DNA of 64,000 nt, taken from NCBI GenBank assembly GCA_030247885.1, contig JAPDRO010000008.1:992001-1056000 (forward strand), read 5' to 3'. Positions 23,599-35,120 of this stretch are shown one piece after another. Under the pieces are notes generated by a model. That model ran no database searches. It was not told where the DNA came from and worked only from the letters and a program-made list of their open reading frames with translations. The position numbers and the translations under genes are program-made. The DNA comes from Taxawa tesnikishii (nom. ined.) (lineage: Eukaryota > Ascomycota > Dothideomycetes > Dothideales). How positions within the stretch are numbered: the stretch's first letter is position 1; every line of letters starts with the position of its first letter.

Positions 23599-25118
23599 AT
23601 GAGCGCCTCCGACCTGGCAGCAGCCCAACAGCGCCTCCTAGCCCGACGCTCCGCCCGCACCGCTGCCCTCACGCCCAGCACCCCTCCGCATCCAGTCTCT
23701 CGCCCCTTCTCCTCAATCTCCCACCTGCGCTCCGCGTCCTCGCGCAAACCGGCTTGCAATCGGGATCTAATCTCTGGAACACAATATCATCGCCCTATGG
23801 AACGCGCCCCGCGTTCCGGGTCGGCCAGGTCGACGCCGAGCTCCTGGACGAGGAATTGCTATCGCTGCTGCAAGGGCAGGTCGGCGATGCGCTGAAGTAC
23901 TTCGGTGGACACCTAAACGATGACTGGAGCGCTGAGATTGCGGCTGCGCTGAGGGCAGCGTTGTGGAAACTCAGTATCTGGGATCGGGGCACGAGTTACG
24001 GAGGCAGTTTGCAAGGGTTGAGATACGTGGATGCGCGACAGGAGAGGGGCTTGGGTGCGGATGGCGGGGTGGGAGGATCACTCGCGGATCCCACGGGCTG
24101 GCAAAAGGCGGCGTATGGGCTGTTGACGGTGGGCGGACGGTATGGGTGGCAGAAGTGGGAGGATTGGTTGCTGGAGAAAGAGGGAGGTTACAGGGAGCCG
24201 AGTCCTATAATCAAGAGATTGGGCAGTATGACGGCGATGCTCAGTTCGACGCATGAAGTTGCGGCGCTCGTCAGCTTTCTAGTATTTTTGTATAATGGGA
24301 AGTACAGAACGTTGGTGGATCGACTGCTCAGGTTAAGGTTGGCACCGAGCACGAATCAAACGAGCAGGGAGGTCAGCTTTGAGTACCTCAATCGACAGCT
24401 GGTGTGGCATGCTTTCACCGAATTTCTGCTCTTCATCCTTCCGCTTGTGGGGATCAGCAGGTGGAGGAGGTGGCTGGCGAGGGCGTGGAGGAAGGCAAAG
24501 AGTATGTTCAAGCGGAAGGGCGAGGATGAAGACGAAGACGCCATGGCACAAGGAGAGCTTGGTTTTCTGCCTGAAAGAACATGCGCGATCTGCTACAAGG
24601 ATCAGAACCCGACTACTGGCGCATCGGAGGCCGACGTTTTTGCTGCATCTGGAAGCTCCGGAGGTGTCATTGGAAGCGCGCAGACGGACATCACAAACCC
24701 ATATGAGACAACACCGTGCGGCTGCATATACTGCTTTGTCTGCCTGGCTCAGCGCATCGAAGCCGAAGAGGGTGAAGGTTGGACCTGTCTACGGTGCGGC
24801 GAGCTTGTCAAAGAATGCAAGCCTTGGTCTGGAGATGTCATTGAGGAGAATGCAAGTAGATCTGCTTCCGACAGCAGGCCAAGCTCGAGGAAGAGTGTGG
24901 TTTTTGCAGATGAAGGAGAAGACGAGGAGGGCGAGATGAGGGATCTCGAACCAAAGCCCTTGGACGATGAGGATGAGGAACAGATCCGCGATGCGACACA
25001 AAACGAGGAGATCTTGGATGAGTCTGGAGAGTGGTCTAGATTGGACAATCCAGATCATGTTCAAGACGGTGAAAAAGATGGTAGGAGAGAACGAACACAC
25101 CATGCCCACTTCGAGTGA
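23599..25118 (+). CDS. PEX2: Peroxin 2, RING E3 ligase of the peroxisomal matrix-protein import machinery
   Basis: The start ATG at 23599 opens with MSASDLAAAQQRLLARRSAR, the usual fungal Pex2 N-terminus. After a one-base break near the C4 run at 23681-23684, the frame continues to the stop at 25118. Conserved pieces are RPAFRVGQVDAELLDEELLS, YGLLTVGGRYGWQKWEDWLL and NRQLVWHAFTEFLLFILPLV (membrane segments of the Pex2/Pex12 domain). The C-terminal RING runs CAICYKD..., CGCIYCFVC, CLRC, with an insertion of about 40 residues between the second and third Cys pairs. A long acidic tail follows. Pex2 with Pex10 and Pex12 ubiquitinates the receptor Pex5 in the peroxisomal membrane. No intron seen. 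The break is read as base loss. Confidence 0.9.
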
Positions 25119-26482
25119 GCGGACTCACAAATGTCATACCTCTGTTCTTCGGTTTGAGTAGGTAAAAAGACTACGAAGCATGATACTACGCTACACATCG
25201 ACGTCTTCCGGGTCTTCAGATGGCTTGGCCCATTCCAATGGCTCTAACTGTGAGACCATATACGCAAGCGTTCGTAGGAGAAATGTCTTGCGGCTCGAGA
25301 TATCCGACGGCAGCGGTCCGTTTGATTAAAGTACAATAGCCATATGCCGATGACTTTGTGGGCCGGATCAAACGCTGGCCGAACGGTTGGTACTGGCTCT
25401 GATCTATCAAGTTCTGGATACGCAGCTTTACGCCGATCTGATTGTTCATCTTGTTGGTTGCGGCAGACAACGCGATGAGTTCCAACAGACCCAATACATT
25501 GGATGTTCACAATACGAACTAGATGTTGTTCTGGCGTAAGCAAAGGACCAAGGCGATGGGATCAGAGAGGCGCCAAGCAACTTTGGATCTCCGGGCTTCG
25601 TCCGCAACGTTCTTCCAAATCGATTGTTTACCTTCCCGCCACACAACGGTTGTCGAAACGACAGAGCTATCAGCAAGCAGTATGACGAGAACCTCTGGTA
25701 CTCCACGACACGGTCTTTCTCGAAATAAGCGAATTGGTTGACCTCCAGTACGGCTGACAACAACAGCGCAACACCCCATCATGTTTAGATCTCCATTTAG
25801 GCCACGAATGTTTTGCACCGTATCGAATGTGCACGACGGTACACATATATCGGGACGATGACAATATTTTCAGCCTTATCTGTAGGCGGACAGCCGAGCA
25901 CGCTCTCCAAGTACCCAATCTGTGTTTCAAACACGAGCCAACAATGCTGGAGTTTTGTTTGTAGTGGACTTGAGCACACAGGGCACCAACTACAGACTGC
26001 CTGGCCTCGATCCCGAAAACATCTAGAACGCGCATACTTGTACGGGAGTGAGACCCGTTAGACGCGTTCTTTTGCGAACAGGCAAACGTGGAGTGCTGCG
26101 CAAGCTCAGCGTATCATGGCCGTTGGAGTAAGTGGACGACGCAACCGTTTGTCTTAAACAATCTGTCAGTATATCGAACGCTTGCAGCGCCACACTTATG
26201 CAGAGGGCTCGACCATCACAGATGTGCGCTCTAGACCTGTGGCAATGTCTATACCGCGCTCATGATTACCCATGTCAAAGAACATATAATGGGGGCATCT
26301 CTGCTCCTAATATCTTTTTCATCATCATCAGCACACTCACTCATCCACTCACTTCATTCACTTACCAACCCAATACACTCACTTTATACATTCGCTCACC
26401 CCAGTCCATTCTTTCTTCAATCCCTCTATCAACGAACTCTTTATTTCCAATCATCTCTTCGATACCCAACACATTTTCCACA
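25119..26482. other. Intergenic region
   Basis: Several overlapping minus-strand open frames between 25216 and 26060 contain stretches that look faintly protein-like, but none could be tied to a family and they change frame repeatedly. A CATATAAT sequence near 26284 lies about 200 bp before the start of the next gene, followed by a CT-rich leader, and could be its TATA element. Confidence 0.4.
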
Positions 26483-27915
26483 ATGCAGAACAAGGTCATC
26501 GCCGCTCTTTTGATCGCCTCTGGCGTTTCCGCTTCTCCTATGGCCAAGCGCACTCTTTCTTGCGACTCCAACCCCGCCCTTAACGGCACCACTTACACTT
26601 CCTCCACTGGCAGCACCTATACCATCCTTTGCGGTACGTCCTCGCCATTCCCAATGTTCTCGTGCATGTCAATTAATTGGATGCTGACTTGATGGTTAAG
26701 GTGTCGACTATGCCGGTGGTGATCTCTCGTCTACTAGCAGCACTTCTTTCGACGACTGCATTGCGGCCTGTGACTCGACCACTGGTTGTATCGATGTCAG
26801 CTATGTCAGTGGTGCATGCTACATGAAATCTCAGCTAGAGGTAAATTTAAGAGTCCTAACCATACGCGCCGGTTCTAACCCTTGTAAGGCTCCCGTAGCT
26901 GCCAGCAACGTTTGGACTGCCTTGAAGGCTACCTCCGGCGTTGCCGTCTCCTTCTCCTCTTCGGCTGTTGTTTCGACCACTATCAGCCAGGCTGCTACTT
27001 CGTCGGTCAGCTCTACCGCTGCCGCCACCTCGACCGCTGCTACTCTGTGCGACGCCAACAACACTGGCAATGGAACTATCTACAAGGCTGCCAACGGCTC
27101 CTCCTTCCAAGTTTTCTGCCAAACCGACTTCTGGGGTGGTGACCTTGCCAACGCGCAGACCGCCTCACTCAGCGCTTGCATTGATCTTTGCGATCAGACT
27201 ACTTCTTGTATCGATGTCTCTTACACTGGAACCACCTGCTACATGAAGTCGACCTTGACTGGTGAGTTTCTGTGTTGTTCACATCCTCGTCAATGAGTCT
27301 GTCACTAACGACTATGTTGCAGGTGCTCAATCCAATGCGAACGTTGCCGCGGCCAGGAAGCCAGACACCACAACAACTGCCGTTACCAGCATCTCCAGCG
27401 TCGTAGCTAGCACTACTACCATCCCCTTCTCCTCTGTCGCCTCTCTCTTCTCGTCAGCATCGTCTGCCGCCGCTTCGTCTGCTGCCGCTTCTTCCAGCGT
27501 CGCTTCCGCCACTAGCACTTCGCTGAAGGCTTCCAGCACTGCCGCTCCGTCCAGCTCTTCCGCCGCACCGAGCAGCACCAAGACCAGCTCTACCACTGTC
27601 TCCATCTCTTCGGTGAAGACCACTTCTACTTCCACTTCCATCGCCGTCTCTACCTCCTCCGCTAAGGTCTCGACCACTCTCGCCACATCCACCATTAAGG
27701 CTTCGTCTACTGCTTCTTCCTCCAGCAAGACCTCATCCGCGGCTGCGAGCACCGCCACAAACCAGACCGCTCTCAAGCACTACTGCACCAGCACCATCAC
27801 TGGTGCTTTCATTGTCTGCCCGGCTGGTGTCGTTGCTGGCACTGCACTCAACATTGTCGGCAACACTGTTGATGTTGCCCTTTGCATCGCCACTCTTGGT
27901 CTGCTCTGCAACTAG
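26483..27915 (+). CDS. Secreted protein with two PAN/Apple-like modules and a Ser/Thr-rich stalk
   Basis: Exons 26483-26633, 26701-26840, 26889-27261 and 27323-27915 give 418 residues. MQNKVIAALLIASGVSAS is a signal peptide, with a Lys-Arg site shortly after. Two similar cysteine modules follow, each ending in the same pattern: CIAACDSTTGCIDVSYVSGACYMK and, near residue 190, CIDLCDQTTSCIDVSY with CYMK; both contain a GGDL element. Such modules occur in fungal Apple/PAN proteins that bind carbohydrate or protein. A Ser/Thr/Ala-rich stalk of about 150 residues, probably O-glycosylated, leads to a hydrophobic C-terminus (NTVDVALCIATLGLLCN) that could be a membrane anchor or part of a folded Cys domain. 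It is probably a cell-wall or extracellular protein; its partner is unknown. Introns 1 and 2 use AAG acceptors. Confidence 0.82.
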
Positions 27916-28707
27916 AGGCTGAAAGGGGTGTGATTGGATGACAAGAATGGTTTAGGATTCGGGAGTTTTGGGTTCCCGGAACGTGATGGTACGGGAGTTT
28001 TGGGTTTTGATTGGGTCTTTGATTTTGGATCTGGATCCATTAGGTTTCGCATACAAGGAGTATACAGAGGCATAGATCGGGAATCACAAAAAGAGCGCTT
28101 TTCTTTTATTGAGAAAATTTCTCCTTCAACCTCTCTGCTCTGCTCCTGCGGATCCATCACATGTATCAGGATCCCGCAAGTCTCAGTAATCCCGATACTA
28201 GCAAAGATGGCTTACACATGGAGGCTACGAGAGCTTCACCGCCTTCACTAGCCTGGGATGGGAAGAGATAGGTACGGACCTCCAGGCTTTTCTTCCATTC
28301 TCCGCCATCTACTCCCCTCGATTGATCCTCATCAACTGTACCAGCGATAGCACTGGTGTTTGAGGGGGACATAGTCCTTTCGATCGTGATTCTCTACCGT
28401 TGTTTGAACATCCGATTCTCCTGGTTGTTACAGTACGGACAGTGTCGGTTGTTGCTATAAACTATGAGATCACCGCACGTCGCGTGGCATCAAAAGCTTA
28501 TCCCACACTTGGCTCTCCCGCGGCGGTGGGCGGCTTCTACGGCAAGCTCGGAAGCTCGTACCGCCCCCGGATTTTGTTACAGCTTCTGTACGTCACCGAG
28601 TAACTCGATGTTGCGTGGAGTTCATCATGTTGAACCTTTTCCAGACATACTCTGGCTTTCCCTCTCAAACCTTCTCTTATTTAATCTGCTAACCCTGTCT
28701 ATCACCC
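27916..28707. other. Intergenic region
   Basis: Spacer between the secreted protein and the dehydrogenase gene. The first 130 bp hold a G/T-rich stretch in which GGAGTTTTGGGTT occurs twice (about 27960-28010). It should contain the dehydrogenase promoter. No gene recognised. Confidence 0.45.
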
Positions 28708-30443
28708 ATGCAGAACGTTCAAAACGCGGCGCAATCCCGACTTCAAGCAGTCAAGGATCAGATCTCTCCATCAAACAAAATGTCGCAAGGGCTGGATATC
28801 AAGAAGGTAGGCAAGGCTGTCTCAATACGACAATTCATCCGCTGAATCATGCACTAGCTTGCCATGATTGGCTGTGGTTCAATGGGCGGTGGTATGGCCC
28901 TGCTCTTCGCTGAGAACGGTCTCCACGTTTCTCTCGAGGACCCCTCTGAAGAGGCAATGGACGGTCTCCTCGAACAAGCCAAGAAGGAGGGGTTCGGAGA
29001 TCGTTTGAGCAAGCATACCGACTACAAGTCCCTCTGCGAATCTCTGGACTCGCCCAAGATTTTCGTCTTCAGCTTGCCTCACGGAAATGTTGGAGACAGC
29101 GTGCTGGGTGGCCTCATGCCCTACCTGGAGAAAGGAGACATCATCATTGATTGCGGTAATGAGCACTGGGAGAACACGGAGAGGAGGCAGGGCAAGTGTG
29201 TCGTGAAGGGCATCAGATACCTCGGTGTTGGCGTTAGTGGTGGATACCAGGCCGCCAGAAGGTACGCTTTCTGAAACAACTCTGGAGCTCTCAGGAATCC
29301 GGAATGCTAACATGGGCAACAGGGGCCCATCAATGTGTCCTGGTGGTGACGATGAGTCTCTTGACCTTGTCCTACCTCTTCTCCGTAAGGTTGTTGCGAA
29401 AGACCCGAAGGGAAACCCGTGTGTTGGAAAGGCAGGTACAGGAGGAGCTGGACACTACGTCAAAATGATACACAACGGCATCGAGCACGGCATGATGAGC
29501 GCAATATCGGAAGCTTGGAGTATCATGGTCACAGGCCTGGGCATGTCTTATAACGAAATAGGTGATACGTTGGAGAAGTGGAACAAGGAGGGTGAGCTGG
29601 TAAGCGCAGGACTACAGGAAGAGTATGCGTGGTCGAGGTTCTAACGAGTTCCAGCGTGGCACCTTCTTGATCGATATCGGCGTTCAAATCTGCAGGACCA
29701 AGGATAAGAAAAACGGCGAGCGCGTCCTTGCTACGGTTGAAGACAAGGTCGTGCAGGACATTACTGGTGAAGAAGGAACCGGTATCTGGTCTAACACCGA
29801 GGCTGTCGAGACCCACATTCCCGCGCCTACCCTCACCGCCGCTCACTACCTACGACTGGCATCCGCCGACCGCGCACAACGAGGAAGGGCACAGAAAACA
29901 ATGGGTGGTGACTTCCCACCCCAGAAGCTCAACGTCCAAGACAAGGCCGCCTTCCTCGAGGATCTCCGTCTGGCGACTTACGGTGCCTGTCTCGCTTCCT
30001 ACATCCAGGGCATCAACGTCATCGACCGCAAGAACAAGGATGTCAAGTTCAACGTCAATTGGAGCGACGTGCTGCAGATCTGGCGTGCAGGCTGCATCAT
30101 TCAGGCGGACTACATCGCAGAGTTGCTGAAGCCAATCTTCGACAACTACAAGCAGAAGGATACCATGAACCTGCTGTTCGAGCCCGCCACAGCAAAAGAC
30201 CTGAAGAAGACTCAGACGGCGTTGAAGAGGGTCGTCTTAGCTGCTGTAGGCGGCGATCATGTCGTCCCGGCGATCAGCTCCAGCCTGGACTACATCAAGT
30301 ATCAGAGCAGTCTTGATCTTCCAACACAGTTCTACGAGGCCGAGCTTGACTTCTTTGGCAAGCACATGTACGACAAGAAGGGTGATGATCCTAAGGGCGC
30401 ACCGGAGGAGGGCAAGCACCACTACGAGTGGAAGCCTGCGTAA
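28708..30443 (+). CDS. 6-phosphogluconate dehydrogenase, decarboxylating
   Basis: Exons 28708-28806, 28858-29261, 29323-29599 and 29655-30443 (introns 51, 61 and 55 nt) give 522 residues with no frame break. The NADP-binding start is LAMIGCGSMGGGMALLFAEN. GGAGHYVKMIHNGIEHGMM holds the catalytic Lys and the His-Asn pair. GVSGGYQAARRGPSMCPGG and the C-terminal all-helical domain are those of 6PGDH. The enzyme makes ribulose 5-phosphate, CO2 and NADPH in the cytosolic pentose phosphate pathway. The N-terminus (MQNVQNAAQSRLQAVKDQIS) is longer than in yeast Gnd1, and some core residues, such as the GCGSMG loop in place of GLAVMG, differ from the common enzyme. It is therefore probably the second, divergent 6PGDH-like paralogue of filamentous fungi. 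Activity of this form is inferred, not proven. Confidence 0.9.
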
Positions 30444-31139
30444 ACCTGACATGAAGGCGGTGGCGACGAAAGCGATGCATACTTAGTAATGAGCAACGCA
30501 CGTGTGCATGGAGTTTTGGAGTCTTTCGTTTGATAGCGTGTGATTCGTATTCGGCAGAGTTCCATCGATCTGTAGTATCTATCGCTTTTCGAGATGAATA
30601 GAATGAAGTGGTCGTCTTGAACTGTATCGGGCCAAGTAATTTTGGCTTCAATCGTAGCCAAAGTTTAGAAGTTGCCCTCGATAGTCGTTCATCTTAATAC
30701 TCGATTCCCCGGCCTCGTCGTCCAGGTAGCATGACCGTCCTGATACTTTAGTAGTATAGAGGGCTAGCCCTAGCTGCGGACCGTAAATACCATCTTGTCC
30801 AAGGCTTGTATCGCTAGCATAGGACCTCTAACGTACTTAGTCTGCCTTTCGGTAGTAAGCGTACCTAAGAAGTGTAGCTATATGTATGTATGTCTATATA
30901 TAGATATTGAGCGGCCGCGGACGGTTACGGCCAACAGATATATCTTACGTTTCTGCGAAGTATACTAAGCTAACGAGCCTGGGATTGAGAGCTGGCATTA
31001 TGATAGCGGTAACGTATCAGTTCAGTAATAACTAGACTAGCATTTCGCGTTACTCTTAAGCGGATCAGGCCTCCAGAAGGCTCTCAATACGTCTTATCTA
31101 CACCATCGACGTATCCTCCAGCACCACCAACAACTGCGC
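30444..31139. other. AT-richer spacer
   Basis: About 700 bp without a gene. The part from 30680 to 31080 is richer in A and T than its surroundings, with a TATGTATGTATGTCTATATATAG stretch around 30880-30905 broken by one NotI-like GCGGCCGC (about 30912). It looks like old non-coding sequence. I could not find terminal repeats or a coding domain. Confidence 0.4.
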
Positions 31140-31990
31140 CTAGACCAACTCAACCAAGTCGTTTGGCTTCTCGTGGGGAACGATTCCGTCGATGTCGTAC
31201 TGGAGATTGCTACGCGACATGGTGGCCTGGACGTAGCGTACGGGGCTGGTTAGGTCAGCCCGCACCTCGACCCTGTTGTTGACATCAAAGACGACTGTCT
31301 CACATCTCTCGATGGCTCTCGTATCTGTGCTGAGTGGACCGCCGATGACAATCAACAACTCTCTGCCACGCGTGAGAGCGGTCGTGTTGCGCGTTGGACC
31401 ATCGACGAAGCCAAGATTGGAGCCTTTGTTCACGTAGTCATGGAGACAGCGCAGCTAGTGCCCAGATAATCCATCGCTCATGCCAACGTCATTGTACGGG
31501 TTGACCCAGCTGTTATCGTCAAGACTTGTCATGAGCGGGTCCCAACTATCGACGGTGAATTGAGTCTCAGTGTTGTCTTAATGTTCTGTGAGCGCGTTGT
31601 ACCAGGTCGGGTTGGAAAGGAGGAGGTGAGCTGTCGGCGAGCGGTTTTGGGGAGATATGCCGATGTCAACACTTTCGGATGTGAGCGTGGTGTGAGTGCG
31701 GACAGAGGAAGCAGTGGAATTGCAATCGGGCTGGGCGGGAGTGCTGTTGCCGGTGACGGTTGTGGAGTCATTGTTCAGAAAAGCCAACGAGACCGCGTCA
31801 TTGATTTGCAAGCCGCGTCCGCTTGCATGGTCCACGGCAAGTATTCGAGATTTGTGCCATGGGATATCTTGTTTGACGACGGAGCAATCACACTGTTGCG
31901 GATGTTTGTGGCCTGCATAATGAGGTTGTCCTCGCCAACAGCGCCTCCCCAATCCATGCGTTCTTAGGATGCGAGATGGTGTTGAGATGA
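31140..31990 (-). pseudogene. Decayed or badly read gene of unknown family
   Basis: The minus strand carries three protein-like stretches in order: MDWGGAVGEDNLIMQATNIR (from 31957) running on to SHGTNLEYLP, then GRGLQINDAVSLAFLNNDS, then SWDPLMTSLDDNSWVNPYND, and last DYVNKGSNLGFVDGPTRNTT leading to ETVVFDVNNRVEVRADLTSP and ending at 31140. The order and composition suggest one former protein of about 280 residues. One frame change (near 31835) and two in-frame stops (near 31573 and 31455) interrupt it. The frame change could be base loss as elsewhere in this window, but the two stops point to a broken gene or unrecognised introns. I do not recognise the family. Confidence 0.4.
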
Positions 31991-33754
31991 TCTAAGAGAG
32001 TCAGGGTTCAATAAAACTGCAGGAAAATACTAGAGTGAAAGCAACTTACCTCATCCGCACAGCAGCGGTCGCGGAGCCGATTAGGTGGGGTTAACAACCG
32101 ACCGCAGCAAGGGATTCGGAGCAGGTACGCTAGTATGGCGTGTGTGATAGCGGTGAGTAGGCGAGGTGAAGAGTGAGGTGAGAGGAGAAGGGCTGGCACA
32201 GTTTTAGGCTCCGGCCTGTCGTGTCGTGCGCACAAGCGTGTCGCGTCGCAGCGTCGTTCCTTCCCTTTACGAAAAGGCCACAGAGACAAAGCCTGCTGGT
32301 CAGAGGAGAAGCCTGCCAGGCGCGCGTCAAATCCTCTTGTGCCAACGTCGTGTCACCAAAGCGGCATGTCAGAACAGATGAATATGGTAGAAGTGAGGAA
32401 GTGAAGTAAGAAAATGTGGGAAGGTTGTTGATGCATGGAATCTTGAGGTCGGTTCGCTCCCTGAAGTGCATCGCTTGTCATCCAGATCTCAGCAGTACTG
32501 GAGAAAGTGGAAAAGATGAGAGAGTGTTGGTTGTGAGGAGGAAGAAGGTTGTTGATGCATGGATTCCCGAGGTGTTAGTTCGCTCCCTGAGGTGCATCGC
32601 TTGTCGGTTAGATCTCAGCGGGACCGAGAGAAGAGTGATAGAGATGAAAGAGTGTTGATTACGAAGGAGAAGAAGGTTGTTGATGCATGGATTCCTAGGG
32701 TTGGTTCAATACCGCCCCAAGGTGCATCGCTTGTCGGTTGGATCTCAGCGGCACAGAGAGAAAAGCAGTAAGAGCAGCCTAAAGGGTTCTGAACCGATTT
32801 TATATGTCAACTTTCCTGTCAAACGTATCAAACACCTTTCGTCATACTTACTTCGGAACGCGATGCGATTGAGTGACTGAATCGCAACGCGACGTAATTA
32901 CAATGAAGGCGTATCACTTGTTGCAATCGTGGGCTACACAGATTCCACATCTCTTGCTGCTACTCAAACCACTACCTGCTGCTTTCTTACTCCCTTTTAC
33001 ATACCTTTCTTGACCTGTACGTAATTTCAACGGTGGCTTGTCAGTGAAGCGTTGGCCAAACTCGCAAAAAACGCTACCATCGAGAACTAAAACACACTCA
33101 CACACCATCTGAACCACCCCAGAAAGCCCTTCCAAGATGACATCGCCTGATCGATTATCGGATCCAAACTCGCTCATCCACTAACTCGATTGTATGCGCT
33201 AAGCTCGTGCTTGAGCCGCTTCACATCTTGTCCTGACCCTTGCGGGTGTCGACGCGCCTTGTGGGCGATCTCAACGTGCGACCTTTGGAACGCACCTGAT
33301 TTCGGAGGTCGCCCAGTTTTGCTGGGAACATCGTGGATGGCATGTGCCCACTGCTGACGGACGGCCCACCCGTCCTCTCCAAGTTCTCGTGTGACATATG
33401 ACCTGTATCGTTAGTTCGGGCAACAAGGCGGGTTGGGGAGTACATGTATCAGCAACCCTCAAGGAAACGAATCAGCTGCAGCAGCAATTTCAGGACGAGT
33501 GCCTGAAGATGACGACAATGATCGTGCGTACATGTGATCGTTTGAGATGCGGTGGTGCGCAAGGTACCCAATTAAAGCCATACTTGTCAGCGGTCTGGTA
33601 CAGTTGGTTTCTGTAGGAACAGGGAAACGCTATATCTCTGACTCCAATATGTTACCGCAACGCCGTCGGGTGTATGCAATGGGTATCACAGATTGAGAAT
33701 GCAGTCGAAAGACACTAACCGTAAGCCACTCGTTCAGCTAAACTTCTCACCTCA
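31991..33754. other. Intergenic region holding a tandem repeat
   Basis: No gene recognised. The central part (32421-32773) is a three-copy tandem repeat listed separately. Short open frames run through the repeat in each copy because the unit lengths (124 and 128 bp) differ. Confidence 0.5.
32421..32773. repeat. Three-copy imperfect tandem repeat, unit about 124-128 bp
   Basis: Copies begin at 32421, 32545 and 32673, each with AAGGTTGTTGATGCATGGA. Each copy also contains a CGCTCCCTGA or matching segment, then GGTGCATCGCTTGTC, then AGATCTCAGC, and ends with a purine-rich GAGAGTGTTG-type stretch. Copies 2 and 3 are most alike in the first 20 and middle 35 bases; copy 3 is shorter at its end. 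It is non-coding as far as I can see. Confidence 0.85.
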
Positions 33755-34707
33755 TCACCTCTTCGATCCCACCTGCGCCCTCTGCAATGTCTCTGCTCCC
33801 TTCCTGAGTTCCGCCTGGCCCTTCTCAGCCGCATTCATCCTCCTCTTGAACTGCCTCGGAGTCTCCACCACCTCGTTCTTCCTCCCCATTAATCTGTCCC
33901 ACCAACTCAACTCCTTCTCCCCACCCCACAGACCAACTCCCTTCCTCTTCGCCGTCTCCTCCGCCCTTCTATACACCTCCTCCATATCCCCAAACTCACT
34001 CCCAAATTTCGCCTCGTACACCGTCGCCAACCCCTATCCAGCATCGCCAACCCCACATCCCTCTTCCAGAACCCCCACCTCCTGACCTTGACACTCGCAA
34101 CCACACGCCCGTACTGATCCGGCCGCCAAACCTTCGCCCAGACATATTTCCGCAAGACCAACTCCCTCAGCCCCGCAAGCGCCTCGGCCGAGTAGGGCTG
34201 GGCCGGCTTGCCAAAGTGCGCCGTCTCGGGCGCATCCACGCCCGCGATGCGCACACTGATCGTCGCATCCTTGACCTCTTTACCCTTCCACGTCTGGATC
34301 CTTCGCCCGGGGAACCAACCCCAGCCGGCCAGACGGCCGCCGGGCGTGTGGAAGAGGCGGAAGCCGTCGCCGTCGCCGACGGAGGTGACGTAGCCGAACA
34401 GCGAACGTGAGCGGTAGGCTGAGGGCGTGATGTGCGCGGCCGACGGGATGCGCCGGAGGTGCAGGCGGTAGAGGCGGTAGAGCGTGAGCGTTGCGAGGCT
34501 GAAGATGGTCGAGGTTATGATGGTTTGAGGGGATGTGTAGTGCGACCAGTCGGTTGCGTTTAGTGACGAGTCCCACGAGGTCGCCGGCTTGGGTGGAGGC
34601 GGTGGTGGGGGAGGGCGCGGCCGTTGCAGGGATTCCCGCGCCGCGGCATTGTCGTCTTTATCCGTATTCTTCGTCGAGTCGGAGGAGAGCCATTGGGGCC
34701 ATGGCAT
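33755..34707 (-). CDS. LCL3: Lcl3-type membrane-anchored staphylococcal nuclease-like endonuclease
   Basis: The start ATG at 34707 gives [10 protein letters not shown], a poly-Pro stretch, then a membrane helix ([19 protein letters not shown], about residues 60-80). The SNase domain follows: [33 protein letters not shown] (catalytic Arg and Glu) and [12 protein letters not shown] (second catalytic Arg). The frame breaks at the C4 run (plus strand 34031-34034). One added base continues it as [20 protein letters not shown] and KGVGLWGG to the stop at 33755, making about 317 residues as usual for Lcl3. The family sits in mitochondrial or other membranes; its substrate is not well known. No intron. 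Confidence 0.88.
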
Positions 34708-35120
34708 TGTTTGAGCGCGCTGGTAACGCGCTCGCGGGCTTGTGGAAGTACGCAGTTGATGTGGAGTGGGATGAAGTGAGGCTGCACGGGGTTCAAGAAA
34801 GCTAGCTAGCTGCATTAGGAAAAAGCTTGTTGTCTGCGCTATTCGGTGCAATCGGAAAGTCAATCTGATTCCCAAGCTTGATCTCACTCTAGCATCTGAT
34901 CTGCGCCTTGATTTTGTAGAGTACAAAGCACGAGAAACAACATCACAGACGAAAGACATACAGCAGTATTGGAGGCAGGGCACTGGCAACAGAAAATTGA
35001 CATTGTACGTGGTATCTTGATTAGTTTCGCTCTAGATATGCGATTCTTGTTCTTGTCTATCTTCCGTACCCGAATGGATGGTAATGCGCAAACTGCTCGC
35101 CATCTTACACATCACAGTTG
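34708..35120. other. Intergenic region upstream of LCL3
   Basis: About 410 bp between the LCL3 start and the 3' end of the permease gene. It should contain the LCL3 promoter. No other feature seen. Confidence 0.45.

Noticed and set aside
25216-26060. Relic of a gene on the minus strand
   Set aside because: Fragments are protein-like but change frame often, and I could not tie them to any family.
30660-31139. Possible solo repeat of a mobile element
   Set aside because: AT-richer sequence, but no terminal repeats, target duplication or coding domain could be found.
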